Assembly: GCA_026391735.1 (NCBI GenBank)
Contig: JAPLDL010000021.1
Coordinates: 1 to 64,000 of the forward strand
Direction of reading: 5' to 3'
DNA: 64,000 bases
Source of the DNA: Bacteroidota bacterium
Lineage (GTDB): Bacteria; Bacteroidota; Bacteroidia; Bacteroidales; FEN-979
The translations under genes were made by a program, and so were the position numbers. This document shows positions 26,482-36,084 of this stretch, in pieces (the stretch's first letter is position 1; every line of letters begins with the position of its first letter). A model generated the notes under the pieces. That model worked only from the letters and a program-made list of their open reading frames with translations. It did not search any database and was not told the DNA's origin.

Positions 26482-29400
26482 TTATTCAACTTCCTCCAGT
26501 TTTATCTCCGGTTCCAGGTACAGCAAATACTTCTTTACCTCCTTATATCCCATATCTTCAAGGTTCCTGGCATAGTCAGATAACTGGTTCCTGTATTTTT
26601 CCATTGGGCGGCCGGTTTTATAATCAACGATCACAGCCCGGCTACCTTTCAGGATCACCCGGTCGGGACGAACAGTATGTCCTCCCCTGGTCAGAATCTC
26701 AGCTTCCAGGCGCAGATCATCTTTTTCATTAAAAATAAAGGCCAGAGCCGGATCAGCAATAATCTTCCGGATCTTATTGCGGACTTCATCTTCCCGGGCC
26801 CTGTCGAGCAATCCATTTTCAATCATGGCGGTGATTATGACTGAGGCCTCGTTATCTTTGGTTATCCCGGCCAGGATGGTATGCAACACATTCCCAAACC
26901 TGCGGTTTTTGTCGGGATCATCGGGGTTCCATATCTCCGGAGCGCTGGAACGTATCCGTATTTTATCCCGCCATTCGCCGAACGAGACACCAGGCATTGG
27001 CATAACGCTAATTTCGGACGAAACAGCTTGATTTGCGGCAATAGGACATCCGAAGTCATAATCAAAACGATCGTCAGCCCAGATCTCCTTATGCTGAAGC
27101 CAGGCTTTCAATAATGAAGGAACCGAAGCCGGTTCATCGGTCTTTATCGGAGGCAATGGAGGCAGCAGGTACAATCTTTCTTCCGGCCTGGTCATAACCA
27201 CGTAAAGCAAATTGAGCATGTCAAGCATGGATTTTTGCCTTTCTTCCAGGTATTTACCGGCAAAAACCGTTTCTTCCATATCTTTTCCGGAGGTCATAAG
27301 AGCAACAGGAAGGCCCTGGATATCACTATGATCCAGTCCAATCCATATATACTTCCTTGTATTTTTAAGGCTGTCGCCGGCAAACGGATAGATCACAACG
27401 GGAAACTGCAAACCCTTGGCTTTGTGAATTGTCATCAACTTTACGGCATCAATGCCCGAAGGCATGACCAATGAAAGCTTTTCATGGTGATCATCCCACC
27501 AATCCAGAAAATCCTTGGCCGATGATGAATGATCGGAACTAAACTTCAAGACCGTATTGAGGAAAAATTGCACATAAGCATCTCCGGCTGATGCCGGGCA
27601 CAACCCATTGATCAGCCTTATGAAAAGATCATATACGGGAAGAGTTTTGATCAGGTTGGTACCATCGCCCCCGATCCGTTCATTCAGAAAAGTATTAAAC
27701 AGGGCCGTTCTCTGGCTCTGGCCGCAGCCAAGCCAGGACCTGAAGAACGGCTTCAGGGAAGGGAACAACCGGCTGTAATGGTTCAGTGTTTCGGCCTGGA
27801 TCACAGGGTTTACAGGGCCAAAAATGTACCTTACAAGCCCGGTGAGCATTCGCACCAGAGGAGAATAATTCAGCAGCAGAGATTCCCCGGAAACAACGGG
27901 AATTTCATTCTCTATCAGCATTTGAGCAACCAGGGAAGCTTCCCGGTTGGACCTGCATAATATCGCAATGTCCTTGGGCCTGTATCCATCCCTGCGGCAA
28001 GAGGAAATCACCTCAAGGGTTTTCTTCAACATAACATCAGCGGTGGTTTCCCCATCTCCTGTTTTTGCCGTAAAAGAAATACTGATATAACCGCCTTCCT
28101 TTAAGGGGTGAGCAAGCTGAACATGCCCATCGTACACTTTTTTACGTGCAGTGTCGAGAAAGCCACTAACATAGCCGAAGAAATCATTGTTAAATTCTAC
28201 TATCTCCTTCCCCGATCGGAAATTCCGGTTGAGCAGCTTTTCATTAAAATTTCTTTCCAGGGCTTCCTGGCGTTCCCTGATGATCCAGTTATCGCTGCTC
28301 CCCTGCAGGGAAGGAAGAGAGGTAAACTGCTCAACATCCCCATTCCTCCAACGGTAAATGGCCTGCTTACCATCGCCCACAACGAGGTTGAAATAGCCTG
28401 ATGCCAGAGAATTTTCAATAAGCGGAACAAAATTTTGCCATTGCAGGGCCGAGGTATCCTGGAACTCATCAATGAGGATGTGACGGTATTTCTCTCCAAT
28501 CCTCTCGTAGATAAACGGAACAGGTTCCCCAAGAACCACTTTTGCTATGCGGCTGTTGAACTCCGATATATGAATAATATTATTTTGTTTTTTAAAATCC
28601 TGTAAGAGCCTGTCAATGCTGTTCAGCACAGCCAGGGGATAAACCGACTTCATAAGTATTTTAAAGAGGCAATAGTCGGCATAGGACTTTTCAAGCAGAT
28701 GCAGCAGCTTGTGAAAACTGTCATGAAGGACAGGTTTTATACTCTCAATTTTTTCTTTGTCGGCGGATGATGCTTTACCGCTGCTCCAGTTGTCTTTCCC
28801 GACAGCAGCGACAAGCCTGGGGCTGGGACAAGGTTTATCGAACCTGCCGAGGGAAAGTTGTTCAAAATACCATGACAACCCTGAACGGCCATAGGCAAAA
28901 GACTGATGTTCAATACCTGCTTCGCTGATAGCATTCCACGACGCGGTAGCTTCCTCCTGCAGGGACCGCTCGAAGGTCCTGATTTTTTTCCTGAGGATAC
29001 CGGCAATATGGGAGAAGTCATCCAGGCTGAGGTTCCTGAGTTTCAGCAACTGCTGCTGGCTGTCTTCATCAAGCAGCAGGGTTGAGAATTCCATCAGGGC
29101 CTTGTCGATGGCCCAGCTTTTATCATCATCCAGATTACTCTCAAGGAAGTTCACAAGCAGGGAAGTCAGTTGTTCATCATCCCCCGCTTTATCGAGCAGG
29201 AGATCAACCGCTGTCTCGATAAGCTCATCGGCATCGAGTTCCACCTTAAAGTTTAAAGAAAGTCCGAAATCATGTGCAAAGGCTCTGATGACACGATGGG
29301 AAAAGCTGTCGATGGTGCCAATTGAAAAATCAGAGTACCGGTGAAGTATTTTTTTAAGTGCCTCTCCGGCCCTGATACGAATCACGGTTTCATTTAACCC

Positions 29401-29646
29401 GGTATCGGTGACCAGCGATGGAAGCAGGTTTTTTGTGGCATGTCCTTTACCCGCTTCTTCGCCTGAAAGCTCTTCAAGGCAGCTCAGCACCCTGTGCTTC
29501 ATCTCTCCTGCAGCTTTGTTGGTAAATGTCACTGCCAGAATATTACTAAAGCTGTCAGGGTCCTGCAATACAATACCCAGATATTCCTTTACCAGGGTAT
29601 AGGTCTTGCCTGATCCGGCCGAGCTTTTGTATACGGTAAACGACAT
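26482..29646 (-). CDS. AddA-like UvrD-family helicase-nuclease
   Basis: A 1054-residue superfamily 1A helicase. Walker A is SSAGSGKTYTL (Lys14), motif Ia AVTFTNKAAGEMK, motif II LIDEFQDTS, motif III VVGDGKQAIYRWR, motif V TIHKAKGLQFPVVI and motif VI YVVMTRPEERLY. The C-terminal PD-(D/E)XK nuclease has VRPDRVI and VDYKTGRP. This is the layout of AddA/RecB. With the AddB-like protein at 21400 it would form a break-processing complex, though the two genes are separated by the sugar kinase and MurU genes. Its ATG shares one base with the TAA of the TamB gene (TAATG), so translation is coupled. Confidence 0.92.
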   Translation of the reverse strand: MSFTVYKSSAGSGKTYTLVKEYLGIVLQDPDSFSNILAVTFTNKAAGEMKHRVLSCLEELSGEEAGKGHATKNLLPSLVTDTGLNETVIRIRAGEALKKILHRYSDFSIGTIDSFSHRVIRAFAHDFGLSLNFKVELDADELIETAVDLLLDKAGDDEQLTSLLVNFLESNLDDDKSWAIDKALMEFSTLLLDEDSQQQLLKLRNLSLDDFSHIAGILRKKIRTFERSLQEEATASWNAISEAGIEHQSFAYGRSGLSWYFEQLSLGRFDKPCPSPRLVAAVGKDNWSSGKASSADKEKIESIKPVLHDSFHKLLHLLEKSYADYCLFKILMKSVYPLAVLNSIDRLLQDFKKQNNIIHISEFNSRIAKVVLGEPVPFIYERIGEKYRHILIDEFQDTSALQWQNFVPLIENSLASGYFNLVVGDGKQAIYRWRNGDVEQFTSLPSLQGSSDNWIIRERQEALERNFNEKLLNRNFRSGKEIVEFNNDFFGYVSGFLDTARKKVYDGHVQLAHPLKEGGYISISFTAKTGDGETTADVMLKKTLEVISSCRRDGYRPKDIAILCRSNREASLVAQMLIENEIPVVSGESLLLNYSPLVRMLTGLVRYIFGPVNPVIQAETLNHYSRLFPSLKPFFRSWLGCGQSQRTALFNTFLNERIGGDGTNLIKTLPVYDLFIRLINGLCPASAGDAYVQFFLNTVLKFSSDHSSSAKDFLDWWDDHHEKLSLVMPSGIDAVKLMTIHKAKGLQFPVVIYPFAGDSLKNTRKYIWIGLDHSDIQGLPVALMTSGKDMEETVFAGKYLEERQKSMLDMLNLLYVVMTRPEERLYLLPPLPPIKTDEPASVPSLLKAWLQHKEIWADDRFDYDFGCPIAANQAVSSEISVMPMPGVSFGEWRDKIRIRSSAPEIWNPDDPDKNRRFGNVLHTILAGITKDNEASVIITAMIENGLLDRAREDEVRNKIRKIIADPALAFIFNEKDDLRLEAEILTRGGHTVRPDRVILKGSRAVIVDYKTGRPMEKYRNQLSDYARNLEDMGYKEVKKYLLYLEPEIKLEEVE

Positions 29647-32600
29647 TACTTTTTCTTCGCTTTCTGTGCCTGTTTTTCAGCCCATTTTTTTCCGCGGAAA
29701 AGCTCACCGAATGTGTAGAAATCCCGTTGATATTTGATACCCACTCCCTGGGTATAGGGAGAATTGTTGTTCAGGATGTTTATCGTGTTGGTACGGTTAA
29801 ACGCATGGAGCCTCCATCGTTTATTCGCTGTAAGGATATATTCGATATTTATATCCCCCACGATCTGGTTGGGTGATTGGGTTGAAGTTGATTTATAGGT
29901 GTTCATCCCGAAGGTACCGTCGATCAGCAGCCGGTCGTTCAGGAACTGGGTCGACATGGAAACGTCCCAGGATTGAGGATCGGTTGAACTGCCGGGGCGG
30001 TAATTCACGCCAACATTCACATTCTTTGATATCCCCGAAAGCCAGGAATTTATCTGGTTGGTCACCAGGGAGACAGAGGTTGCCCCAACATTGATGGTTG
30101 ATCCTGTTGAAACAATCACCGGTTTAAAGGAGTTCATGACGAGCATATAGATCATTTGCTCATTCATTTCAGCGACATTCGTAGTGTCGATCTTGCTGTA
30201 AACGACCACTTTGATTTCCTCATCCACATTCGGCAGGTTCATGCTGAACTTGATATCCGGATTTTCAAGTTTGCCTCCAAGGTGAAAGATTACTTCAATG
30301 GGGAAGCGCATCTGGGCTTCATTCTGATCGGTTGTCAGTCCGGCAAGAGTAGTCTTTGTCTTGTATATGGCGGTGACGCTAAGGTTTGCATCGGCAGGGT
30401 CTCCCGACCAGGAGATCCTGCTCCCTTCGGTGATACTCATGGGCAGTCTTAGCAGGTTCTTGATCTGGAATACAAAAGAGCCCTTGGTGATGGTGTAAGT
30501 CCCTGCCATACTAAAAGGCTTCGCAGGGGTCATTGCCATCGCTATATTTCCTACTCCCTGCGCTTTAATGTTACCCAGCTGATCGGGCAGAAACACTTCC
30601 ACCACAGCATCGGGATTGGCTTTCAATGCAATATCCAGGTTAATACTTGTCTCATCTTTTTTCTTCTCTTCGTTCAGAGCAATTGTATCCTTAGGGTTCA
30701 CAAACTGTATGAAATCGTTTTGACTTACACTTGCAGTGAGGTTTATCGGGATAGCAACATGTGTATTCTTGCCTGTCTGTGCTTTTACCGCTATACTGAT
30801 ATTATCAAAAGGTCCGAATACATGTACTGTTCCTGTTCCGGTGGCTTTGCCATAGAATACCTGATTTTCTGCAAATGAATTGTTAAACGCCGAAAAATTG
30901 TTCAGGTCGATATTCAGATCAAGTCGCATATCCCTGAAATATTCATGGCTGATACGCCCATTGAGTACTCCTTTGTTTCCAAGCGAATCATACATGGTGA
31001 TCTTGTTAAAGATAAACGCGTTGGAGTCAATATGCACGACATCCGCCAGTGAATACAGAACATTCAGGTAAGAGATTTTAAGTTCAGTACGGCTAAGTGT
31101 CAGATCTCCCGAAAGGCGAGGCTTATCAAGGGTCCCTTTAATGGTTGCATGCCCCGATGCCCAGCCGTTGAGGCCCGACATGAAACTTTTCACAAAGGGC
31201 TGAAGCATTTTCAGGTTAAGGTTTTTCAGGTCCAGAGTGAAATCCAAACGGGGTTCCTTCCCTGCATACAGGCTTCCATTCAGGTCAAACGGAATATTTT
31301 TACCTACATTCCCTGTATACTCGATGCGGGATCTCACATCAAAACGCTCATCCTCCTTGTTATAGTTTACATTCAGCAAGGCATCTCCAAGAAGCTCCTT
31401 GTTGAATCTGAACTGATCCAGTTTAAGATCGGAGAGTATCCTGATATTCTTGTAGACATTCATCAGTTTCACTTTACCGCTGAGCATCCCTTCAATTTCA
31501 ATTGCTGTGCTTCCTGTCAACCGGTCCAGGGAGGAGACATCAACTTTATTGAATGCGAGGGACAAGGTATCCTGCGGTCTCGCTGAGACTTTTCCATTGG
31601 CCTGCAAAAATTGGTCTCCTGCTGTGAAATTCAGACTGTGAATGTCGATCAGGTTGGTATCGATAGTTATGTAATTATCACGGTCGATGGTCCATTCACG
31701 GTTTCCGATCAGAATCCCCATATCAGAAATTTTGATCTCGGCTTTCGGATTATTCAGAAAACTCACATACCCGTCAAAACCGCTGAGTTTCCCTGCTTCA
31801 GTCCATGAGAATGCATATTGAATAGTGTCATGGTGAATATGAGACCTGAGGTTGAATGTATCAAGCTTGACCTCAATGCTGTCATTTTTTTTGGCTTTTT
31901 TAAAGTATATGGCATCTGAACCTGTATTCACCGAAAGGTCACTGCTGCTCGTCTGTGCCTCCAGATGCCAGTTGGGAATATAAATTCCTGAAACATCCAG
32001 GAACGGAGCTTTGCCCCTGACTGATAAAATACCTTTAAGCTCATCGTAGAAACCTTCGACAGATGCATTTTCAGAAACCTTCAGGAACGGAATAAAGATA
32101 TTAGTGAGCTGGTCTGTATTTTTAAATTTCACATTACATTTCAAGACCTGGCCCGATGTAACAAGAGCTTCATATTTAGCCGAGTCTTTAAGGTAAAACG
32201 AAGCCAGGTAATTCTTAATAAAAGTATACATGGAAGGAACTACCTGCTTGAAGCTGAAATGGCCGCTCATGTCAGCATCCACGAAATCAGATTTCAGGTG
32301 GTACAATTTGTCTCCGGTATCATTAATGTCGTTCGTCAGCATAAGGTTTTTCATGTGGATCGATTTACTTCCTTCCACATAATTGACATTCTCAAGTCCT
32401 ATGTATCCGTCAATATTGTCAAGCTTGTTACCGGTGAAGTTTGCTTTGATCACACCAGCAATGATCTCGATGCTGTCGCGGTGCAGAAACCCCAGGTTGA
32501 ACAGCTGGGCATGTTTTATTTCCGCATTGAAATCGAAGTCGGGAATGGAATCGGAGAAATTCATCATCCCAACGAAATTCAGAGCGAGATTAGTGTCTGC

Positions 32601-34268
32601 AACATCAAGATATCCGGTAAACCTCTTGTTGAATAAAATTCCCCTCAAATCAAGTTTATGATAATTATATTTCAGTAGCCTTGTGGAATCAACATGTACA
32701 TTAAATTCAACATCTGCATTTGAAGAACTAAGACCTTTGCCTTTAAGCTCTCCCCTGAACGTAGTAACCCCAATGGAAGCTGTGTCTCCGGTTAGTTTAC
32801 CAATATCAAACCCGGTTACGTCGAGCTGTCCCTGGTACGAAAGTTTATATTCATCATGCGTACGGCGCATAATAAGGTCGGTACGAACATTGCCAAGGTT
32901 TGTGCGAAAGAGTGCGTTTGAGACAAAATCGTTATAATACCCTGTAAAGTTCCCGCTGAAACTAAGCACGCCTATATTAGCCAGCATTCCAGGCAATGCA
33001 ATACTGTCGCCTTCGCCGGGCAATAAAAATGCTTCAATATCCTGTTTATTTGTAGTCATTGTTTTTACAGCCAGGTCAACAAACGTCTTTTTAACATCCG
33101 GCAAGCCGAATGCCCTTATATTCCCCCAGAAGTAAGTGTTGGTGCCGTATGCGATCCTGAAATCTCTCGCTCTGAAATTGCTGACGGTTCCATTTATTTT
33201 TCCTTCAAATCTGAACTTGTCTTTCATCCGCATGATATCAGGGGCAAAAAAACCAATATCCTGGAGATCCAGGTAAGTTGGTGAGATATCGGCCTTGATG
33301 GTAATGGCATTTAAAAAATCATTATAGGCGCTCCAGTTCGGGTAAAGAAAAGCAAAACTCAAAGAAAGGTCTGAATTATCGGTAAGCACTTTCAGATGGT
33401 TGGCTTTAAGAAAACCCGGGCTTACATGGAATTCCCCGCTCAGGTGCTGGACGTGGAAACCGCAGCGTTCTCTTGCCGATAGATCAGTGATATTTGCCCG
33501 AATGGTATCCGCATCGAAACGAATATCGGTAAGATGAAGGTTGATATCATTCACATCTATATTTGCATAATCCATACCTACAGGCACCCTTTCGGTGTTC
33601 TCGTTTTCAAAATGGAACCTCGTGGATTTCAGGATTACATTTGAAATGGTCAGGTCCCAGGGCTTAGCTTTCACCGTATCGGTTTTCCGGGTCGTATCCC
33701 TGGAAGCAAAATAATCGATAAAAGGCTGGATATTCAGGGAAGTATCCCCCAGATGGACGAGTAACTGAACTACAGCATGGTCAATGAAAACCTTTTCAAT
33801 ATTTATCTTGTGCTTTTTAATACTTATGAGCCCCGGGCGAACCGAAAGTTCTTTTGCGTTCAGGGCATATTCCCCCTTATGGTCTTTAATACTTATATCA
33901 TGTATAACGAGTCCGTCCCATGGATTCAGACTAAAGCTCCTTAACCTGACATCGGTTTTCCATTCTTTTGAAAGGTAAGCTGCTGCAATGCGGACGCCAA
34001 GGGTTTGCATTCCGGTACTGCTTATAACCGACCAAAGCGTGAATACCAGTGAGAAAATGCTCACCAGGACGTAGACGACTATTTTGATCAGGGTTTTTAT
34101 GTTATTTTTGCTTTGTTTTTCAAAGATTGCCCTGAAATTCTGAACCCGGGCAGTTTCGTATAATTTTTCACAGAATGCCTGTATACATCCTCGGTATTGA
34201 ATCTTCCTGTGACGACACGGCTGCGGCTGTGATAGCCAATGACGTGATCCTGTCCAATATCGCCGCAA
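29646..34268 (-). CDS. tamB: TamB/AsmA-like translocation and assembly module protein (DUF490)
   Basis: A protein of up to 1540 residues with one N-terminal membrane helix (IVVYVLVSIFSLVFTLWSVIS, from about residue 62) and a very long repetitive beta-strand body, ending in the TamB (DUF490) domain. TamB spans the periplasm and acts in outer-membrane protein insertion or lipid transport. The start is uncertain: the only normal start before the helix is TTG 34268, which lies 94 bases inside the divergent tsaD gene; downstream of tsaD's ATG the frame has no ATG, GTG or TTG until a GTG inside the helix, so a rare codon (ATT or ATC) may be used. The family homology probably begins near 34085. Confidence 0.88.
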   Translation of the reverse strand: MRRYWTGSRHWLSQPQPCRHRKIQYRGCIQAFCEKLYETARVQNFRAIFEKQSKNNIKTLIKIVVYVLVSIFSLVFTLWSVISSTGMQTLGVRIAAAYLSKEWKTDVRLRSFSLNPWDGLVIHDISIKDHKGEYALNAKELSVRPGLISIKKHKINIEKVFIDHAVVQLLVHLGDTSLNIQPFIDYFASRDTTRKTDTVKAKPWDLTISNVILKSTRFHFENENTERVPVGMDYANIDVNDINLHLTDIRFDADTIRANITDLSARERCGFHVQHLSGEFHVSPGFLKANHLKVLTDNSDLSLSFAFLYPNWSAYNDFLNAITIKADISPTYLDLQDIGFFAPDIMRMKDKFRFEGKINGTVSNFRARDFRIAYGTNTYFWGNIRAFGLPDVKKTFVDLAVKTMTTNKQDIEAFLLPGEGDSIALPGMLANIGVLSFSGNFTGYYNDFVSNALFRTNLGNVRTDLIMRRTHDEYKLSYQGQLDVTGFDIGKLTGDTASIGVTTFRGELKGKGLSSSNADVEFNVHVDSTRLLKYNYHKLDLRGILFNKRFTGYLDVADTNLALNFVGMMNFSDSIPDFDFNAEIKHAQLFNLGFLHRDSIEIIAGVIKANFTGNKLDNIDGYIGLENVNYVEGSKSIHMKNLMLTNDINDTGDKLYHLKSDFVDADMSGHFSFKQVVPSMYTFIKNYLASFYLKDSAKYEALVTSGQVLKCNVKFKNTDQLTNIFIPFLKVSENASVEGFYDELKGILSVRGKAPFLDVSGIYIPNWHLEAQTSSSDLSVNTGSDAIYFKKAKKNDSIEVKLDTFNLRSHIHHDTIQYAFSWTEAGKLSGFDGYVSFLNNPKAEIKISDMGILIGNREWTIDRDNYITIDTNLIDIHSLNFTAGDQFLQANGKVSARPQDTLSLAFNKVDVSSLDRLTGSTAIEIEGMLSGKVKLMNVYKNIRILSDLKLDQFRFNKELLGDALLNVNYNKEDERFDVRSRIEYTGNVGKNIPFDLNGSLYAGKEPRLDFTLDLKNLNLKMLQPFVKSFMSGLNGWASGHATIKGTLDKPRLSGDLTLSRTELKISYLNVLYSLADVVHIDSNAFIFNKITMYDSLGNKGVLNGRISHEYFRDMRLDLNIDLNNFSAFNNSFAENQVFYGKATGTGTVHVFGPFDNISIAVKAQTGKNTHVAIPINLTASVSQNDFIQFVNPKDTIALNEEKKKDETSINLDIALKANPDAVVEVFLPDQLGNIKAQGVGNIAMAMTPAKPFSMAGTYTITKGSFVFQIKNLLRLPMSITEGSRISWSGDPADANLSVTAIYKTKTTLAGLTTDQNEAQMRFPIEVIFHLGGKLENPDIKFSMNLPNVDEEIKVVVYSKIDTTNVAEMNEQMIYMLVMNSFKPVIVSTGSTINVGATSVSLVTNQINSWLSGISKNVNVGVNYRPGSSTDPQSWDVSMSTQFLNDRLLIDGTFGMNTYKSTSTQSPNQIVGDINIEYILTANKRWRLHAFNRTNTINILNNNSPYTQGVGIKYQRDFYTFGELFRGKKWAEKQAQKAKKK
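34083..34110 (+). promoter_or_regulatory. Candidate Bacteroidota promoter (TTTG, 16 bases, TATTTTTG)
   Basis: TTTG at 34083-34086 and a perfect -7 element at 34103-34110 lie 64 bases before the tsaD ATG. The spacing of 16 is slightly short for the consensus. The site is inside the first codons of the divergent tamB gene. Confidence 0.4.
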
Positions 34269-35194
34269 ACCAGGACATCCATGCCTCTTACGGAGGTGTG
34301 GTTCCCGAGCTTGCTTCCCGTGCCCACCAGCAGAATATCATACCGGTGATACATACCGCCCTGCAAAGAGCAAATATAGGTAAAAATCAGCTTTCTGCAG
34401 TGGCTTACACCAGAGGACCCGGGTTGCTGGGATCCCTCCTCGTGGGAGCTTCTTTTTCCAAAGCATTTTCCATGGGGCTGGGCATCCCCCTCATAGAGGT
34501 CAACCATCTGCAGGCCCACATCCTCGCTCACTTTATCAGGAATGAAAACCGTTCGAATCCTGTTCCTTCATTTCCTTTTCTATGTCTTACTGTTTCGGGC
34601 GGACATACCCAGATCGTAATAGTTAAGGATCATTTTGACATGCATATCATCGGCCAGACTATTGACGATGCGGCCGGTGAGACCTTTGATAAGGCGGCCA
34701 AGATCATGGGGTTGCCTTATCCCGGCGGCCCTGAGGTAGACAAACTTGCCAAGGAAGGGGATCAGTCCAGGTTCAGCTTCTCAAAACCGATCATCCCGGG
34801 CCTGGATTTCAGCTTCAGCGGGCTTAAAACATCCATACTTTACTTTCTTAGGGACCGGCTTAAAGAAGACGAAAATTTTATTGAAAAGAACAAAGCCGAC
34901 CTTTGTGCATCCATTCAGCATACGATCCTTGACATTTTACTCTCAAAGCTGGAGAAAGCGGCCCAGGAAACAGGCATTCCCGAAATTGCCATTGCCGGTG
35001 GCGTTTCAGCCAACTCGGGTTTACGCTCCAGGCTTGAAGCCCTGAAATATAGCAAAGGCTGGAAAGTATATATCCCTCCCCTGGCTTATACCACAGATAA
35101 TGCCGCAATGATTGCTGTTACAGGGTATTTTAAATTTCTGAACAAGGATTTTGCGAACCAGTCGGATGCACCTTACGCAAGGAGTGCTTTTTGA
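34175..35194 (+). CDS. tsaD: tRNA N6-threonylcarbamoyladenosine transferase TsaD
   Basis: A 339-residue ASKHA-fold protein of standard length. The start MPVYILGIESSCDDTAAAV is the family signature; metal ligands are His111 and His115 in NHLQAH; TRGPGLLGSLLVG, SGGHTQIV, PGGPEVDKLA and the late AGGVSANSGLR and YTTDNAAMIA motifs follow. TsaD joins threonylcarbamoyl-AMP to A37 of ANN-reading tRNAs, together with TsaB and TsaE, which are not in the window. It is transcribed away from tamB and ends 4 bases before the stop of the convergent lipoprotein gene. Confidence 0.97.
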   Translation: MPVYILGIESSCDDTAAAVIANDVILSNIAANQDIHASYGGVVPELASRAHQQNIIPVIHTALQRANIGKNQLSAVAYTRGPGLLGSLLVGASFSKAFSMGLGIPLIEVNHLQAHILAHFIRNENRSNPVPSFPFLCLTVSGGHTQIVIVKDHFDMHIIGQTIDDAAGETFDKAAKIMGLPYPGGPEVDKLAKEGDQSRFSFSKPIIPGLDFSFSGLKTSILYFLRDRLKEDENFIEKNKADLCASIQHTILDILLSKLEKAAQETGIPEIAIAGGVSANSGLRSRLEALKYSKGWKVYIPPLAYTTDNAAMIAVTGYFKFLNKDFANQSDAPYARSAF

Positions 35195-35198
35195 TTGC

Positions 35199-36041
35199 CT
35201 ACTTGTCGTTAAGCAATTGAAAGCGGTCCTCATCAGTGGCCTCCATCATATTCCGCTTACGGTTGTAATGATAGTAGTACATGCTGTATTGGTTCTGAGG
35301 CATATTGAATGCAACCCACTGGTTCATGAAAAAATCGAAAAGGTATTCCCCATGCCTTTTGCCCAGATACCTGGCCATATCATACACGTCTGTTAAACCA
35401 AGCGTGTCAATATGATACTTATACCTAACTGAGTTAGTCCACGGATCGACAAGAAAATTGCCATCAAAGCTGTCAAATGCCGATTGGGAATCATAAAGAA
35501 CTGTCTTTTTAGGTTTTGTGGCATTTACCTTGCTCAATTCAAACCAAACGCTGAAATCCATGGCATTCAGATTGAATTTTTTATAATAAACAGTATCGTT
35601 GACAGGTTCCTTATCCTCGAGCGGATATGTGTATTCATCGAGCTGTATCTGACTGATGTTCAACATGTATGCCTGCGATTTATCGGTCAGGAAGGAATCC
35701 ATCTGGTCGGGAAGGTACACTTCGAATTTAGCTTTTCGTAACTCAGAAATAAACTGGTTTACATAATCTTCCAGGACTGCAGAATCGCTGACTCTCTGAA
35801 TGAAGCGGCTGCTGAAAAAAAGAGCTGAGTCCTGCTGTTTATCAGTCATCTCTTCAAACCCGTCTATCTCCTCTCCCTTATGATTGTATTTATAAATATT
35901 TTCAGGAGGCGTTACCATTAGCCTTATCTTCGGACCGCTTTTCACGAAGGTCTGAGCAAATTTTTGTTCCGGCAAACAGGAAGTAAGAAAAAGGAGGCAG
36001 AGCCCAATTAAAAGAAACCAGCTTTTTGTCAGAGTCATCAT
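35199..36041 (-). CDS. Hypothetical lipoprotein
   Basis: A 280-residue predicted lipoprotein with a good lipobox (LLFLTSC, Cys22). The mature protein begins LPEQKFAQTFVKSGPKIRLMVTPPE and is rich in Tyr, Phe, Asp and Lys; it has helical stretches (YVNQFISELRKAKFEVYLP) and ends with a basic, aromatic region (YYYHYNRKRNMMEA). I do not recognise a named family. It is the last gene of the minus-strand run from the topoisomerase gene, 43 bases after the TMTC-like gene, and converges on tsaD. Confidence 0.75.
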   Translation of the reverse strand: MMTLTKSWFLLIGLCLLFLTSCLPEQKFAQTFVKSGPKIRLMVTPPENIYKYNHKGEEIDGFEEMTDKQQDSALFFSSRFIQRVSDSAVLEDYVNQFISELRKAKFEVYLPDQMDSFLTDKSQAYMLNISQIQLDEYTYPLEDKEPVNDTVYYKKFNLNAMDFSVWFELSKVNATKPKKTVLYDSQSAFDSFDGNFLVDPWTNSVRYKYHIDTLGLTDVYDMARYLGKRHGEYLFDFFMNQWVAFNMPQNQYSMYYYHYNRKRNMMEATDEDRFQLLNDK

Positions 36042-36084
36042 AATACAAAACTACTGATTCTTACAAATATTATGCCGTAAATTA

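Noticed and set aside
36046-36053. TAGTTTTG on the minus strand near the lipoprotein start
   Set aside because: It lies only 5 bases before the ATG, which leaves almost no leader, and the gene appears to be transcribed from the upstream run.
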